Shown in pieces: positions 8,009-15,946 of a stretch of 64,000 nucleotides of DNA. Where the stretch lies: positions 93,359 to 157,358 of the forward strand of contig NZ_JAQWGS010000025.1 in the NCBI RefSeq assembly GCF_029238095.1, in the 5' to 3' direction. The translations under genes were made by a program, and so were the position numbers. Within the stretch, counting starts at the first letter, position 1. Each line of letters opens with the position of its first letter. Under the pieces are notes generated by a model. That model had not been told where the DNA came from, made no database searches, and saw only the letters and a list, made by a program, of their open reading frames with translations. The DNA is from Lacinutrix sp. GTDB lineage: Bacteria; Bacteroidota; Bacteroidia; Flavobacteriales; Flavobacteriaceae.

Positions 8009-9862
8009 TCATATACTATCTACAAATTCTTTAAACACCTCTTTGTGTTTCTCTAAATCTAAAGAAGGAGAGAGTGAGGCACGTACAATATAATCTTTAT
8101 CACCTTCTTTGGTTGTGCCTTGTGTAGATGTTGCTGGAATAGTCCAGTAACAGCCTTTTAGTTGTCCATAGCTTACACAGTATTTGCTATCGCTTGGTAT
8201 TTTGGTAATCATTAAATTAATAAGTTTTAAATTTAAACTGCGTTTGTACTCTTCTTTTTCTGCATCAGTATTGCCTTTTGTTGGTAGATCTAAAGAAAAA
8301 ACAGATGGTGTAAAACCTTGTGTTGATAAGGTTTTAGATATAAAATTAATTTTAGCTTCTGGTAAGGCCTCTTGTATAAAGTTTACAAACTCACGTGTAT
8401 TTACATAAGCATCTTTAATTCTTTGCGTCATACTTGGCAATTGTTTTGCTAATATTTCTAGCTGCTGCTTTGTGGCTTGGTTATCACAGAGTATAAGGTG
8501 CTGTTCAATTTTTTCTATTAAATCCTCTGTTTTTGTATTACCTACACAGTAACCAGCAGTGCATTGTCCACCACTTGGAAATTTAGAACCACTAGCAAAC
8601 GAAATGGTTTTAATACTAGACAATATATTCTCTTTTCCTAAAAATTGAACATTTGGACAAAACGTTTGGTCTAAAATAAAAATAGGAGCTACTGCTAAAC
8701 TACCTGATGCAGTTTTACGTTCTTGGCTTAAAACAGCTTTTAATTGTAAAAGATTAGGAACCTCAACTCTTGGATTGGTTGGAATCTCTGCAATTATTAA
8801 TGGTATAGCATCTTGTTGTGCAATAGTAGTTAAAACTGAATCTATGCTTTTAACCATATCATTACCACCATCTACTGGTAAATCCACCACTTCTACATGG
8901 TCAAGAGCGGCAGCAACACGTCTGGCTTGGTCGTTTGTACCTCCATAACAATTTGGTGGCACCACAATTTTAATGGGTTTTTCTTTATGGTTTTCTACTG
9001 CATGGTGTATTAAGCCCATTAAAATGGCATATTGAATAGACAAGCCACTTGAAGCTACTAATGGTTTAGTAGTTGTATTAGTAATTGTTTTAATTGCTTT
9101 TAGAACAGCAGCTTTGTGTGCTTCTAACTGAATATTTGAGTTATTAATTATTGAGTGATTAGTAAGTGCGTTTAATGCTGTAAGCGCATGATTTGGAGTC
9201 ATTGCAATGGTTTCTCTACGTCTTACGTGCTGTATGTCTTTTACATAAGTTTCGTTTTGCTTGCCATGCATTAGTAAAACACTTCCAAGCGTAGCATAAC
9301 CAGTAATGTAAAAATCAATATTAGCGTTAAGCGTTGTTGGGTTTATTTTATCTTCATTCGAAATAAAAATAGTTGAACCATTAAATGTTGAAACATCTAA
9401 AGTGTCTTCAACTTGTTTTAAATGAAACGAATAACCATAAATGGTTTTTAAAACGTTAACATCAAAAAAATGAGGCAAACTACCTGAATACAAGATTTGC
9501 GTGTTTTTCTTATCGAATTTATTTTTTCTAAGAATAGCTAAAATAGGCATGGTTTGAGATGAAAAACTAACAACATTTTCAGCCTTTAAGTCGTTTAGTT
9601 TAGCAATTGCCCATTCTAAAATACACGATAATGGATGGCCAAGTCTTATATAATCGTAAGCAGTAGGTAACTGGCTAAGTGCTTTGGTTTTAGAATTATT
9701 GTTATTAAATAAGTTTTCAAACTGCTCTAAAAATTCAGTTTTAGCTAATGCTTCGTTATAAATATCCAAGCGATGTGTGGTAAGATTAAGCCAATCTTTT
9801 GTTTTGTTTTCTAATACATCTTTTATATAATTTAGTATGGTATTCTCTTTCATAAATTTCAT
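8009..9862 (-). CDS. PLP-dependent enzyme of the Cys/Met metabolism fold
   Basis: The 617-residue protein is longer than classical cystathionine lyases or synthases (about 390). A roughly 200-residue N-terminal extension precedes a fold-type I PLP domain, whose Schiff-base lysine is probably in SFASGSKFPSGG (about residue 426). Upstream VVPPNCYGGTNDQARR fits the phosphate/substrate part of the fold, and FILDQTF carries the PLP-ring aspartate. The start is ATG at 9862 or the Met three codons later. It is a single-gene unit. The substrate is unknown; a sulfur amino acid lyase or transferase is plausible. Confidence 0.75.
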   Translation of the reverse strand: MKFMKENTILNYIKDVLENKTKDWLNLTTHRLDIYNEALAKTEFLEQFENLFNNNNSKTKALSQLPTAYDYIRLGHPLSCILEWAIAKLNDLKAENVVSFSSQTMPILAILRKNKFDKKNTQILYSGSLPHFFDVNVLKTIYGYSFHLKQVEDTLDVSTFNGSTIFISNEDKINPTTLNANIDFYITGYATLGSVLLMHGKQNETYVKDIQHVRRRETIAMTPNHALTALNALTNHSIINNSNIQLEAHKAAVLKAIKTITNTTTKPLVASSGLSIQYAILMGLIHHAVENHKEKPIKIVVPPNCYGGTNDQARRVAAALDHVEVVDLPVDGGNDMVKSIDSVLTTIAQQDAIPLIIAEIPTNPRVEVPNLLQLKAVLSQERKTASGSLAVAPIFILDQTFCPNVQFLGKENILSSIKTISFASGSKFPSGGQCTAGYCVGNTKTEDLIEKIEQHLILCDNQATKQQLEILAKQLPSMTQRIKDAYVNTREFVNFIQEALPEAKINFISKTLSTQGFTPSVFSLDLPTKGNTDAEKEEYKRSLNLKLINLMITKIPSDSKYCVSYGQLKGCYWTIPATSTQGTTKEGDKDYIVRASLSPSLDLEKHKEVFKEFVDSI

Positions 9863-10008
9863 TTTTATATGACTTGCAATTTACGTTTTACTATTGTGAA
9901 TTGAAATTACTGTAGTATAAAAAAGGTATTTTTTATTAATATAAAATCTAATTTTAATAAAGCGCGTATTCACCTTTTTATTAATTTCGCGCTTTCAAAT
10001 GAATAGAC

Positions 10009-11640
10009 ATGATTACAGTAGATAATTTAGCAGTAGAATTTAGTGGTACAACTTTATTTAGTGATGTAAATTTTGTTATCAATCCAAACGATAAGATAGC
10101 TTTAATGGGAAAAAATGGTGCAGGAAAATCTACTATGATGAAAATTGTAGCTGGTGTACAAAATCCTACACGTGGTAAAATAAGTTGTCCAAAGGAGACT
10201 GTAATTGCTTACTTGCCTCAGCATTTACTAACCGAAGATAATTGTACTGTTTTTGAAGAGGCTTCTAAAGCGTTTGCACACATTTTTAAGATGAAAAATG
10301 AAATGGACGTTCTAAATAAAGCATTAGAAACTCGAACAGATTACGAGAGTGACGAGTATATGTCTATTATAGAAAAAGTTAGCGAATTAGGCGAACAATT
10401 TTATGCTTTAGAAGATGTAAATTACGATGCAGAAGTAGAGAAAGCTTTAAAAGGATTGGGTTTTAAGCAAGACGATTTTACCAGATTAACTAACGAGTTT
10501 TCTGGTGGTTGGAGAATGCGAATTGAATTAGCAAAAATTCTGTTGCAAAAGCCAGATTTAATTTTGTTAGATGAGCCTACAAACCATATTGATATAGAAT
10601 CTGTAATCTGGTTAGAAGATTTTTTAGTAAACAAAGCCAATGCTGTAATGGTGATTTCTCACGATAGAGCGTTTATAGATAATATTACTAATCGTACTAT
10701 AGAAGTAACTATGGGACGCATTTACGATTATAAAGCCAACTATTCACATTACTTACAATTACGCGAAGAACGTCGTGTACACCAAATAAAAGCTTACCAA
10801 GAACAGCAAAAGTATATTGCAGATAATATGGCTTTTATAGAACGTTTTAAAGGCACATATTCTAAAACTAACCAAGTGTCTTCTCGTGAGCGTATGCTAG
10901 AAAAACTAGAAATTATAGAGATTGATGAAGTAGATAATGCGGCATTAAAACTTGAGTTTCCACCTGCACAACGTTCTGGTGATTATCCTGTAATAGTAGA
11001 CGAGTTAACAAAAAGCTATGGTAATCATACAGTATTTAAAAATGCTAGTTTCTCTATTGCTAGAGGAGAGAAAGTGAGTTTTGTTGGGCGAAATGGAGAA
11101 GGGAAATCTACCATGATTAAATCTATACTTGGTGAGATAGAAGTAGAGGGAAAGTGTAGTTTAGGTCATAATGTGCATGTTGGTTATTTTGCTCAAAACC
11201 AAGCCGCTTTGTTAGATACAGAATTAACCGTTTTTCAAACGGTAGATACTGTTGCAAAAGGAGATGTACGAACGCAAATTAAAAATATTTTGGGTCGTTT
11301 TATGTTTAAAGGCGACGATATCGATAAGAAAGTAAGTGTATTGTCTGGAGGAGAAAAAACCAGATTAGCTATGGTGAAATTATTACTAGAGCCTGTTAAT
11401 TTGCTTATTCTCGATGAGCCAACAAACCACTTAGATTTAAAGTCTAAAGATGTTTTAAAAGATGCGCTCTTAAGTTTCGATGGTACACTAATTTTGGTAT
11501 CTCACGATCGTGATTTCTTACAAGGCTTATCTCAAAAAGTATTTGAATTTAAAGAACAACGTGTTATCGAACATTTTGAAACTATTGATGCTTTTTTAGA
11601 AAGAAATCGTATTAAGAGTATTAAGGAAATGAATCTTTAA
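10009..11640 (+). CDS. ABC-F family ATPase
   Basis: The 543-residue soluble protein has two ABC domains and no membrane segments, as in the ABC-F translation factors that act on ribosomes. Domain 1 has Walker A GKNGAGKST (about residue 35), signature FSGGW (about 165) and Walker B LILLDEPTNH. A charged helical linker follows (about 240-300). Domain 2 has GRNGEGKST (about 361), LSGGEK and LLILDEPTNH. The Glu in the second Walker A replaces the usual small residue but is outside the invariant GKST. Length and layout fit the YbiT/EttA side of the family. Single gene. Confidence 0.92.
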   Translation: MITVDNLAVEFSGTTLFSDVNFVINPNDKIALMGKNGAGKSTMMKIVAGVQNPTRGKISCPKETVIAYLPQHLLTEDNCTVFEEASKAFAHIFKMKNEMDVLNKALETRTDYESDEYMSIIEKVSELGEQFYALEDVNYDAEVEKALKGLGFKQDDFTRLTNEFSGGWRMRIELAKILLQKPDLILLDEPTNHIDIESVIWLEDFLVNKANAVMVISHDRAFIDNITNRTIEVTMGRIYDYKANYSHYLQLREERRVHQIKAYQEQQKYIADNMAFIERFKGTYSKTNQVSSRERMLEKLEIIEIDEVDNAALKLEFPPAQRSGDYPVIVDELTKSYGNHTVFKNASFSIARGEKVSFVGRNGEGKSTMIKSILGEIEVEGKCSLGHNVHVGYFAQNQAALLDTELTVFQTVDTVAKGDVRTQIKNILGRFMFKGDDIDKKVSVLSGGEKTRLAMVKLLLEPVNLLILDEPTNHLDLKSKDVLKDALLSFDGTLILVSHDRDFLQGLSQKVFEFKEQRVIEHFETIDAFLERNRIKSIKEMNL

Positions 11641-11651
11641 AAGGAGTTCGT

Positions 11652-12077
11652 TTAATTTTTTTGTGTTTCAGATTGTCGCATTGGCATCGCGTCTATAATA
11701 CCAAACAATTGTTGTTTTGTTAAAGGCGTATTTTTAATCTTTTTTATCTTTCCATCTAGTCCAATTAAAACGACTTTAAATTTATCTTCAAAATTCATGT
11801 GTTTTTTATAAAGTTGCTTCTCTTTTTTCCAATTTGACTTGGTTTTATATAGTGTAGATTTATATTGATGTGGTAAAACTTCATAAATTATTAGTTGTCT
11901 TTCTTTAAAGCCTTCTTCACTATTTTTTAAAAAGCTTAATTGTATTTTATAGTCTTCAGCATTTTCTTCAGAAGTAAAAATTAATAACACTCTGTGTTTC
12001 CATTTCTGTTTACTAATATCTTGAGCAGACAAGGTCTTGAAACTTAATAAAACAATTAAAATAATAAATAATCTCAT
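11652..12077 (-). CDS. DUF4174 family secreted protein
   Basis: A 141-residue exported protein: signal peptide (MRLFIILIVLLSF, cleavage near SAQ) followed by a thioredoxin-like-looking DUF4174 domain with HRVLLIFTS, a strand/helix pattern and FKVVLIGLDGKIK. It lacks a CxxC pair, so disulfide chemistry is unlikely. It lies one base after the stop of the outer-membrane-like gene and is the last gene of a three-gene minus-strand operon with the sirtuin. Family function is unknown. Confidence 0.75.
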   Translation of the reverse strand: MRLFIILIVLLSFKTLSAQDISKQKWKHRVLLIFTSEENAEDYKIQLSFLKNSEEGFKERQLIIYEVLPHQYKSTLYKTKSNWKKEKQLYKKHMNFEDKFKVVLIGLDGKIKKIKNTPLTKQQLFGIIDAMPMRQSETQKN

Positions 12078-12078
12078 G

Positions 12079-13023
12079 TTACTTTTTAATTTTGCTTTTT
12101 AACCAATCTACTCTTCTTTCTAAAGATTTTGGTGCATTAAAACGATATCCAAAATAGAGTTTGGCATAACTTCTATCGCTTATAATATTAGTTTTTGTTT
12201 TGGCATTAGTCGCTTTAGAATCGAAATTAAAATTGGCACCTGCTACTATTTTTTCAGAAGTGTAACCAAAGTATAAACCTAAGTTTAAAGCTGTTGTAAA
12301 TAAGGTGTTTTGCTCATTAACTTCAGCCAAATTATAATCGGTATAACGAATACCTATTGCTGGAGATACAGAAGGTGTTACAAACCAATTGTTTTCTATT
12401 ACCCAAGTATAGTAATAGTCTGAAGCCAGAGCAATACTATAAATGTTTTGTGCTTCTTTATTACCATCTATTTTGTCTGAAAAGCGTTGGTATCCATAAC
12501 GTAAAGTAGGTATTAAACTTCCAGTGCTTTTGCGTTGCCACTCTGTATTAAATAGAACATGTTTTAAAGAGAAATTAGGATTTATTACAAAAGACGTTGC
12601 ACCATTCCAGCTTGTAGTTTTAAAATCTGGAAATTCCTCCTGTTGACCATTAAGAATTTCACCTTCTCTGTAAAACCCACGAACACGTCTGTACTGCATA
12701 TTCTGTATCCATTGGTTTAAAAATAAGCGCAGTGTAATGTCTTGAAATGAAGATTTGTAAGGTAAACTTCTGTCTTTAGGAGAGAAACCAATACTTAAAC
12801 CAATAAACTCATAATTGGCAGAAGCAGTAAACTTAAAAATAGTATTGGCTGCTAAACTAAAATTTTCAGTGTCACTTTTTTGTATGGAATACGACTCGGT
12901 TTGTGTATTAATATTGGCTTTTAGCATAATTTTATGCTTAAAAGAGGTAATAAAAGATGAGTTGTCTTGGCTATAACCTATAACTGTAAAACAAATAAAA
13001 AATTGAAGGAATAAGACTCTCAT
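12079..13023 (-). CDS. outer-membrane beta-barrel-like protein, possibly DUF4421
   Basis: A 314-residue protein with a cleavable signal peptide (to GYSQ, about residue 19) and many alternating aromatic/polar strands (for example EFIGLSIGFSPKD and YAKLYFGYRF), consistent with an outer-membrane beta-barrel. I place it tentatively in DUF4421. The final basic helix (LERRVDWLKSKIKK) is unusual for a barrel C-terminus. Its ATG directly abuts the sirtuin stop codon, so the two are translationally linked, although their cellular locations differ. Confidence 0.6.
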   Translation of the reverse strand: MRVLFLQFFICFTVIGYSQDNSSFITSFKHKIMLKANINTQTESYSIQKSDTENFSLAANTIFKFTASANYEFIGLSIGFSPKDRSLPYKSSFQDITLRLFLNQWIQNMQYRRVRGFYREGEILNGQQEEFPDFKTTSWNGATSFVINPNFSLKHVLFNTEWQRKSTGSLIPTLRYGYQRFSDKIDGNKEAQNIYSIALASDYYYTWVIENNWFVTPSVSPAIGIRYTDYNLAEVNEQNTLFTTALNLGLYFGYTSEKIVAGANFNFDSKATNAKTKTNIISDRSYAKLYFGYRFNAPKSLERRVDWLKSKIKK

Positions 13024-13698
13024 TTAATGTATTAAGTTAATAAATTCTCGAACACCTTTTGTTGCTGTATTTTTTATAACAGTTAAAGTTTTAGAGCTTG
13101 ATATTGTTGGATTTGGATCTATAAAATAAGTAGGTGTGTTTTCTGGAACATAATGTATTAAACTAGCAGCAGGATATACTTGCATAGAGGTGCCAATAAT
13201 TAACAAAACATTTGCTGTGTTACAAATGTCTACAGCCTTGTCAATTAAAGGTACAGCTTCACCAAACCAAACAATATGTGGTCTTAATTGGTGTCCGTTT
13301 TCGTCTAAATCTCCAAGATTTAAGTTATTTGTCCAAGGTTTCACAAGGTCTTCATTTTTTGTAGAACGTACTTTTAGTAATTCGCCATGTAAATGAATTA
13401 CGTTTGTGCTTCCTGCACGTTCATGTAAATCGTCTACATTTTGAGTAATAATAGTTACTTTATATTGGTGTTCTAAACTTGCCAAATCATAATGTGCTGC
13501 ATTAGGTTTTACATCTAGTAATTGTTTACGTCTTTGGTTATAGAACTCGAAAACTAGTTCAGGATTAGCAATAAATCCTTCTGGAGAAGCAACTGCCATG
13601 ACATCGTGTCCTTCCCAAAGACCATTAGCATCACGAAAAGTTTTAAGTCCGCTTTCGGCACTCATTCCAGCTCCAGTAAGTACTACAATATGTTTCAT
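13024..13698 (-). CDS. cobB: Sir2-family NAD-dependent lysine deacylase without zinc cysteines
   Basis: Sirtuins remove acyl groups from lysine using NAD. The 224-residue protein has GAGMSAESGLKTFRD (NAD binding), TQNVDDLHERAG and HLHGE with the catalytic His, and VWFGE. The Tyr and Arg of YNQRR match the class III pair that binds negatively charged acyl groups such as succinyl. The four zinc-ribbon cysteines of E. coli CobB are absent: the region between HGELLKVR and LRPHIVWFGE has no Cys. First gene of an operon with two exported proteins; the link between them is unclear. Confidence 0.88.
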   Translation of the reverse strand: MKHIVVLTGAGMSAESGLKTFRDANGLWEGHDVMAVASPEGFIANPELVFEFYNQRRKQLLDVKPNAAHYDLASLEHQYKVTIITQNVDDLHERAGSTNVIHLHGELLKVRSTKNEDLVKPWTNNLNLGDLDENGHQLRPHIVWFGEAVPLIDKAVDICNTANVLLIIGTSMQVYPAASLIHYVPENTPTYFIDPNPTISSSKTLTVIKNTATKGVREFINLIH

Positions 13699-13806
13699 TG
13701 TTATATATTAACGGTATAAAGTTACTGTTATTTCTTTTATCAAGACATGTAAAAATATAGATTCTAAAACGTAAGCTATTTGCATGAGGTTTTTTATTTT
13801 TACGAT

Positions 13807-14469
13807 ATGATTGACATTAAACTCCTAGAACATCTCGAAACCTTTCTTACCGAAGATAGAATAAAACGGTTTCATAAGGTCATAGATAAACGTACAAAAT
13901 TTTATACAGTAGCTACAGAAGACGTATACCAATTACACAATACAAGTGCAGTAATGCGAAGTTGTGATGTCTTTGGTATACAAGAAGTAAATATTGTAGA
14001 AGAGACCAATTCTAAGCAGATAGATAAAGAAATTGCAATGGGAGCACAAAAGTGGGTAGATTTAAACCGATACCATTCTGTTAAAACGTGTATTAAAGAT
14101 TTAAAAACTAAAGGCTACCAAATAGTTGCCACTACACCACATAAAGAGGATTGTGAGTTGTATGATTTTGATGTAACCAAAAAGTCTTGTTTTTTCTTTG
14201 GAAGAGAAACCGAAGGGCTTTCGGAAGCGGTATTAAAAGAAGCAGATGTTTTTTTAAAAATTCCTATGTCTGGTTTTACAGAGAGTTTAAATATTTCGGT
14301 ATCTGCAGCTATTATTTTGCAACATGTTACAACTAAGTTGAAGAAAACAAACATAGATTGGCAACTTACCGAAAACGAAAAACTAGAGAAGCGTCTCGAT
14401 TGGTGTAAAAAGACCATTAAAAGTTACAACGAAATTATTGAGCGTTATTATGAAGCTAAAAACCATTAG
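13807..14469 (+). CDS. trmH: tRNA (guanosine-2'-O-)-methyltransferase, TrmH type
   Basis: A SPOUT-class methyltransferase that methylates the 2'-OH of G18 in the tRNA D-loop. Motifs: N-x-x-A in HNTSAVMRSCDVFGI (motif 1), FFGRETEGLS (motif 2) and IPMSGFTESLNISVSAAI (motif 3), which builds the AdoMet-binding knot. The C-terminal RLDWCKKTIKSYNEIIERYY is typical of TrmH. I chose the ATG at 13807 (MIDIKLLEHL) over the upstream TTG at 13780, because the extra nine residues are not family-like. 220 residues, normal for the family. Confidence 0.9.
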   Translation: MIDIKLLEHLETFLTEDRIKRFHKVIDKRTKFYTVATEDVYQLHNTSAVMRSCDVFGIQEVNIVEETNSKQIDKEIAMGAQKWVDLNRYHSVKTCIKDLKTKGYQIVATTPHKEDCELYDFDVTKKSCFFFGRETEGLSEAVLKEADVFLKIPMSGFTESLNISVSAAIILQHVTTKLKKTNIDWQLTENEKLEKRLDWCKKTIKSYNEIIERYYEAKNH

Positions 14470-14529
14470 TCTTCTTGAAGCTAAAAATTATTATCTTTAG
14501 AGCAGTTCTATTAACTTTAATTAACGTCT

Positions 14530-14913
14530 ATGGAAAGTAATTTAATTAGTTGGATTGAAATTCCAGTAACCAATATGGAACGCGCTAAAGCTTTTTACGA
14601 GACTGTATTTAATATTGAAATAAAAATAGAAACGTTTCAAGGTGTTTTTATGGGATGGTTTCCCATATATGATAAAAAACCTGGAGCCTCTGGTGCTTTA
14701 GTACTAAATGAGGCTTACACACCAAGTGATACTAAAGGTGTCTTAATTTACTTTAGCTCTAACGATATTAGTAAACAATTAGAAACAGTTGTAGAAAATG
14801 GAGGTGCAATTATTCAAAACTTTACAGAAATTTCACCAGAAATAGGTGCAATGGGATTGTTTATAGATACCGAAGGTAATAGAATAGCTTTATACTCTAA
14901 TCCTAAGTTATAA
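14530..14913 (+). CDS. VOC (glyoxalase-like) family protein
   Basis: The 127-residue protein has the two beta-alpha-beta-beta-beta modules of the vicinal oxygen chelate fold: the start ISWIEIPVTNMERAKAFYETVF is characteristic, and the end has MGLFIDTEGNRIALYS with a metal-position Glu/Asp. Such proteins range from lyases to antibiotic-binding proteins; the substrate is not evident here. Single gene about 60 bases after trmH, possibly co-transcribed. Confidence 0.85.
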   Translation: MESNLISWIEIPVTNMERAKAFYETVFNIEIKIETFQGVFMGWFPIYDKKPGASGALVLNEAYTPSDTKGVLIYFSSNDISKQLETVVENGGAIIQNFTEISPEIGAMGLFIDTEGNRIALYSNPKL

Positions 14914-14990
14914 CCAGATTAAGTTTTAGATTTTACAATCTAAGTGCTTGAAATTTATTTGCAAATTGAACGTTGTAGACTAAGGAGTAA

Positions 14991-15785
14991 TTACTTCTTT
15001 CTATCTCGACTTAATACCTTGTATTCTTCATAACATTGACTAATAGCATCTAACATTTGAAGATCGTTGGCTTTATTAATAAAATCTTTAGAGTAATTGC
15101 ATTGAGAGACAATTTCATCTAAATCTACTTTGGTGATTTGTAATAATACCATAAGCGTTTCTCTATCGAATCTAGAAGCGAGAAGGTTTCTAATTTCGTC
15201 GTCTTTTTTCATCTGTTTTAGCTTTTTAAGCTCGGAGCCTTTTCTGCTAAAAGTATTGTAGAGAAAATCTAACGGATTAAATATAGAACCTAAAACTTTA
15301 CTTATTTTATTTGGGGATTTATTATTACCAGCTTCATAACCAGAGCTTAGCCCAGAGATGCTATAACGATAGTTTGTGTTTACTTGTACTTGTTTAATGT
15401 CTATTTCTAGGTAGCCAGTAAGTTTAAGATCGTTAACTACAACTTCCTCTAAAGCAAGTGCTAATTCTGTTAAAATAATTTTAGAACTTCCAAATTTTAG
15501 CCAATCGTTTGTTACACGTACTTTAATAGATTTGTAACCAATGTATGTTAAATGTAACGTATCGTTAACTTTAGCTTTTAGAGTAAATTCTCCAGCTTCA
15601 TTTGTAGTAGTACCAATAACTTGGTTTAAGTTAACAATGTTAACACTCTCAATTGGAGCGTTTGTTTGAGAGTCTATTAAAACACCTTCTACTTTATCTT
15701 TATTCAATGTGTTTTCTGTATCTCCTTCTTGAGCAAATGCAAAAAAGGAACAAAGTAATAAGAGTAAAATAAAAAAGTGTTTCAT
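14991..15785 (-). CDS. carboxypeptidase-regulatory-like domain protein, exported
   Basis: A 264-residue exported protein: signal peptide (MKHFFILLLLLCSFFAFAQ), then a CarbopepD_reg_2 beta-sandwich (about residues 33-115; VEGVLIDSQTNAPIESVNI, then TNEAGEFTLKA and LHLTYIGYK), as found at the N-terminus of TonB-dependent receptors. No receptor barrel follows; instead there is a helical C-terminal half (SRFDRETLMVLLQITKVDLDEI). Stand-alone proteins of this form are common in flavobacteria and of unknown function, probably periplasmic or outer-membrane associated. Confidence 0.8.
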   Translation of the reverse strand: MKHFFILLLLLCSFFAFAQEGDTENTLNKDKVEGVLIDSQTNAPIESVNIVNLNQVIGTTTNEAGEFTLKAKVNDTLHLTYIGYKSIKVRVTNDWLKFGSSKIILTELALALEEVVVNDLKLTGYLEIDIKQVQVNTNYRYSISGLSSGYEAGNNKSPNKISKVLGSIFNPLDFLYNTFSRKGSELKKLKQMKKDDEIRNLLASRFDRETLMVLLQITKVDLDEIVSQCNYSKDFINKANDLQMLDAISQCYEEYKVLSRDRKK

Positions 15786-15946
15786 TGATTTTTATCAAGC
15801 CATAAAAGTACTAAACAAATTTTATTTAGTGCACTTAAAACTCTTTATTTGACTTAATATTAACAAAAAGGCTTAATTTTTTAGTTAAGTCTTTGTAGTA
15901 TTATAAATTTTTAAATTATATGTTCATCTTTGTAAAAAATTATTAA

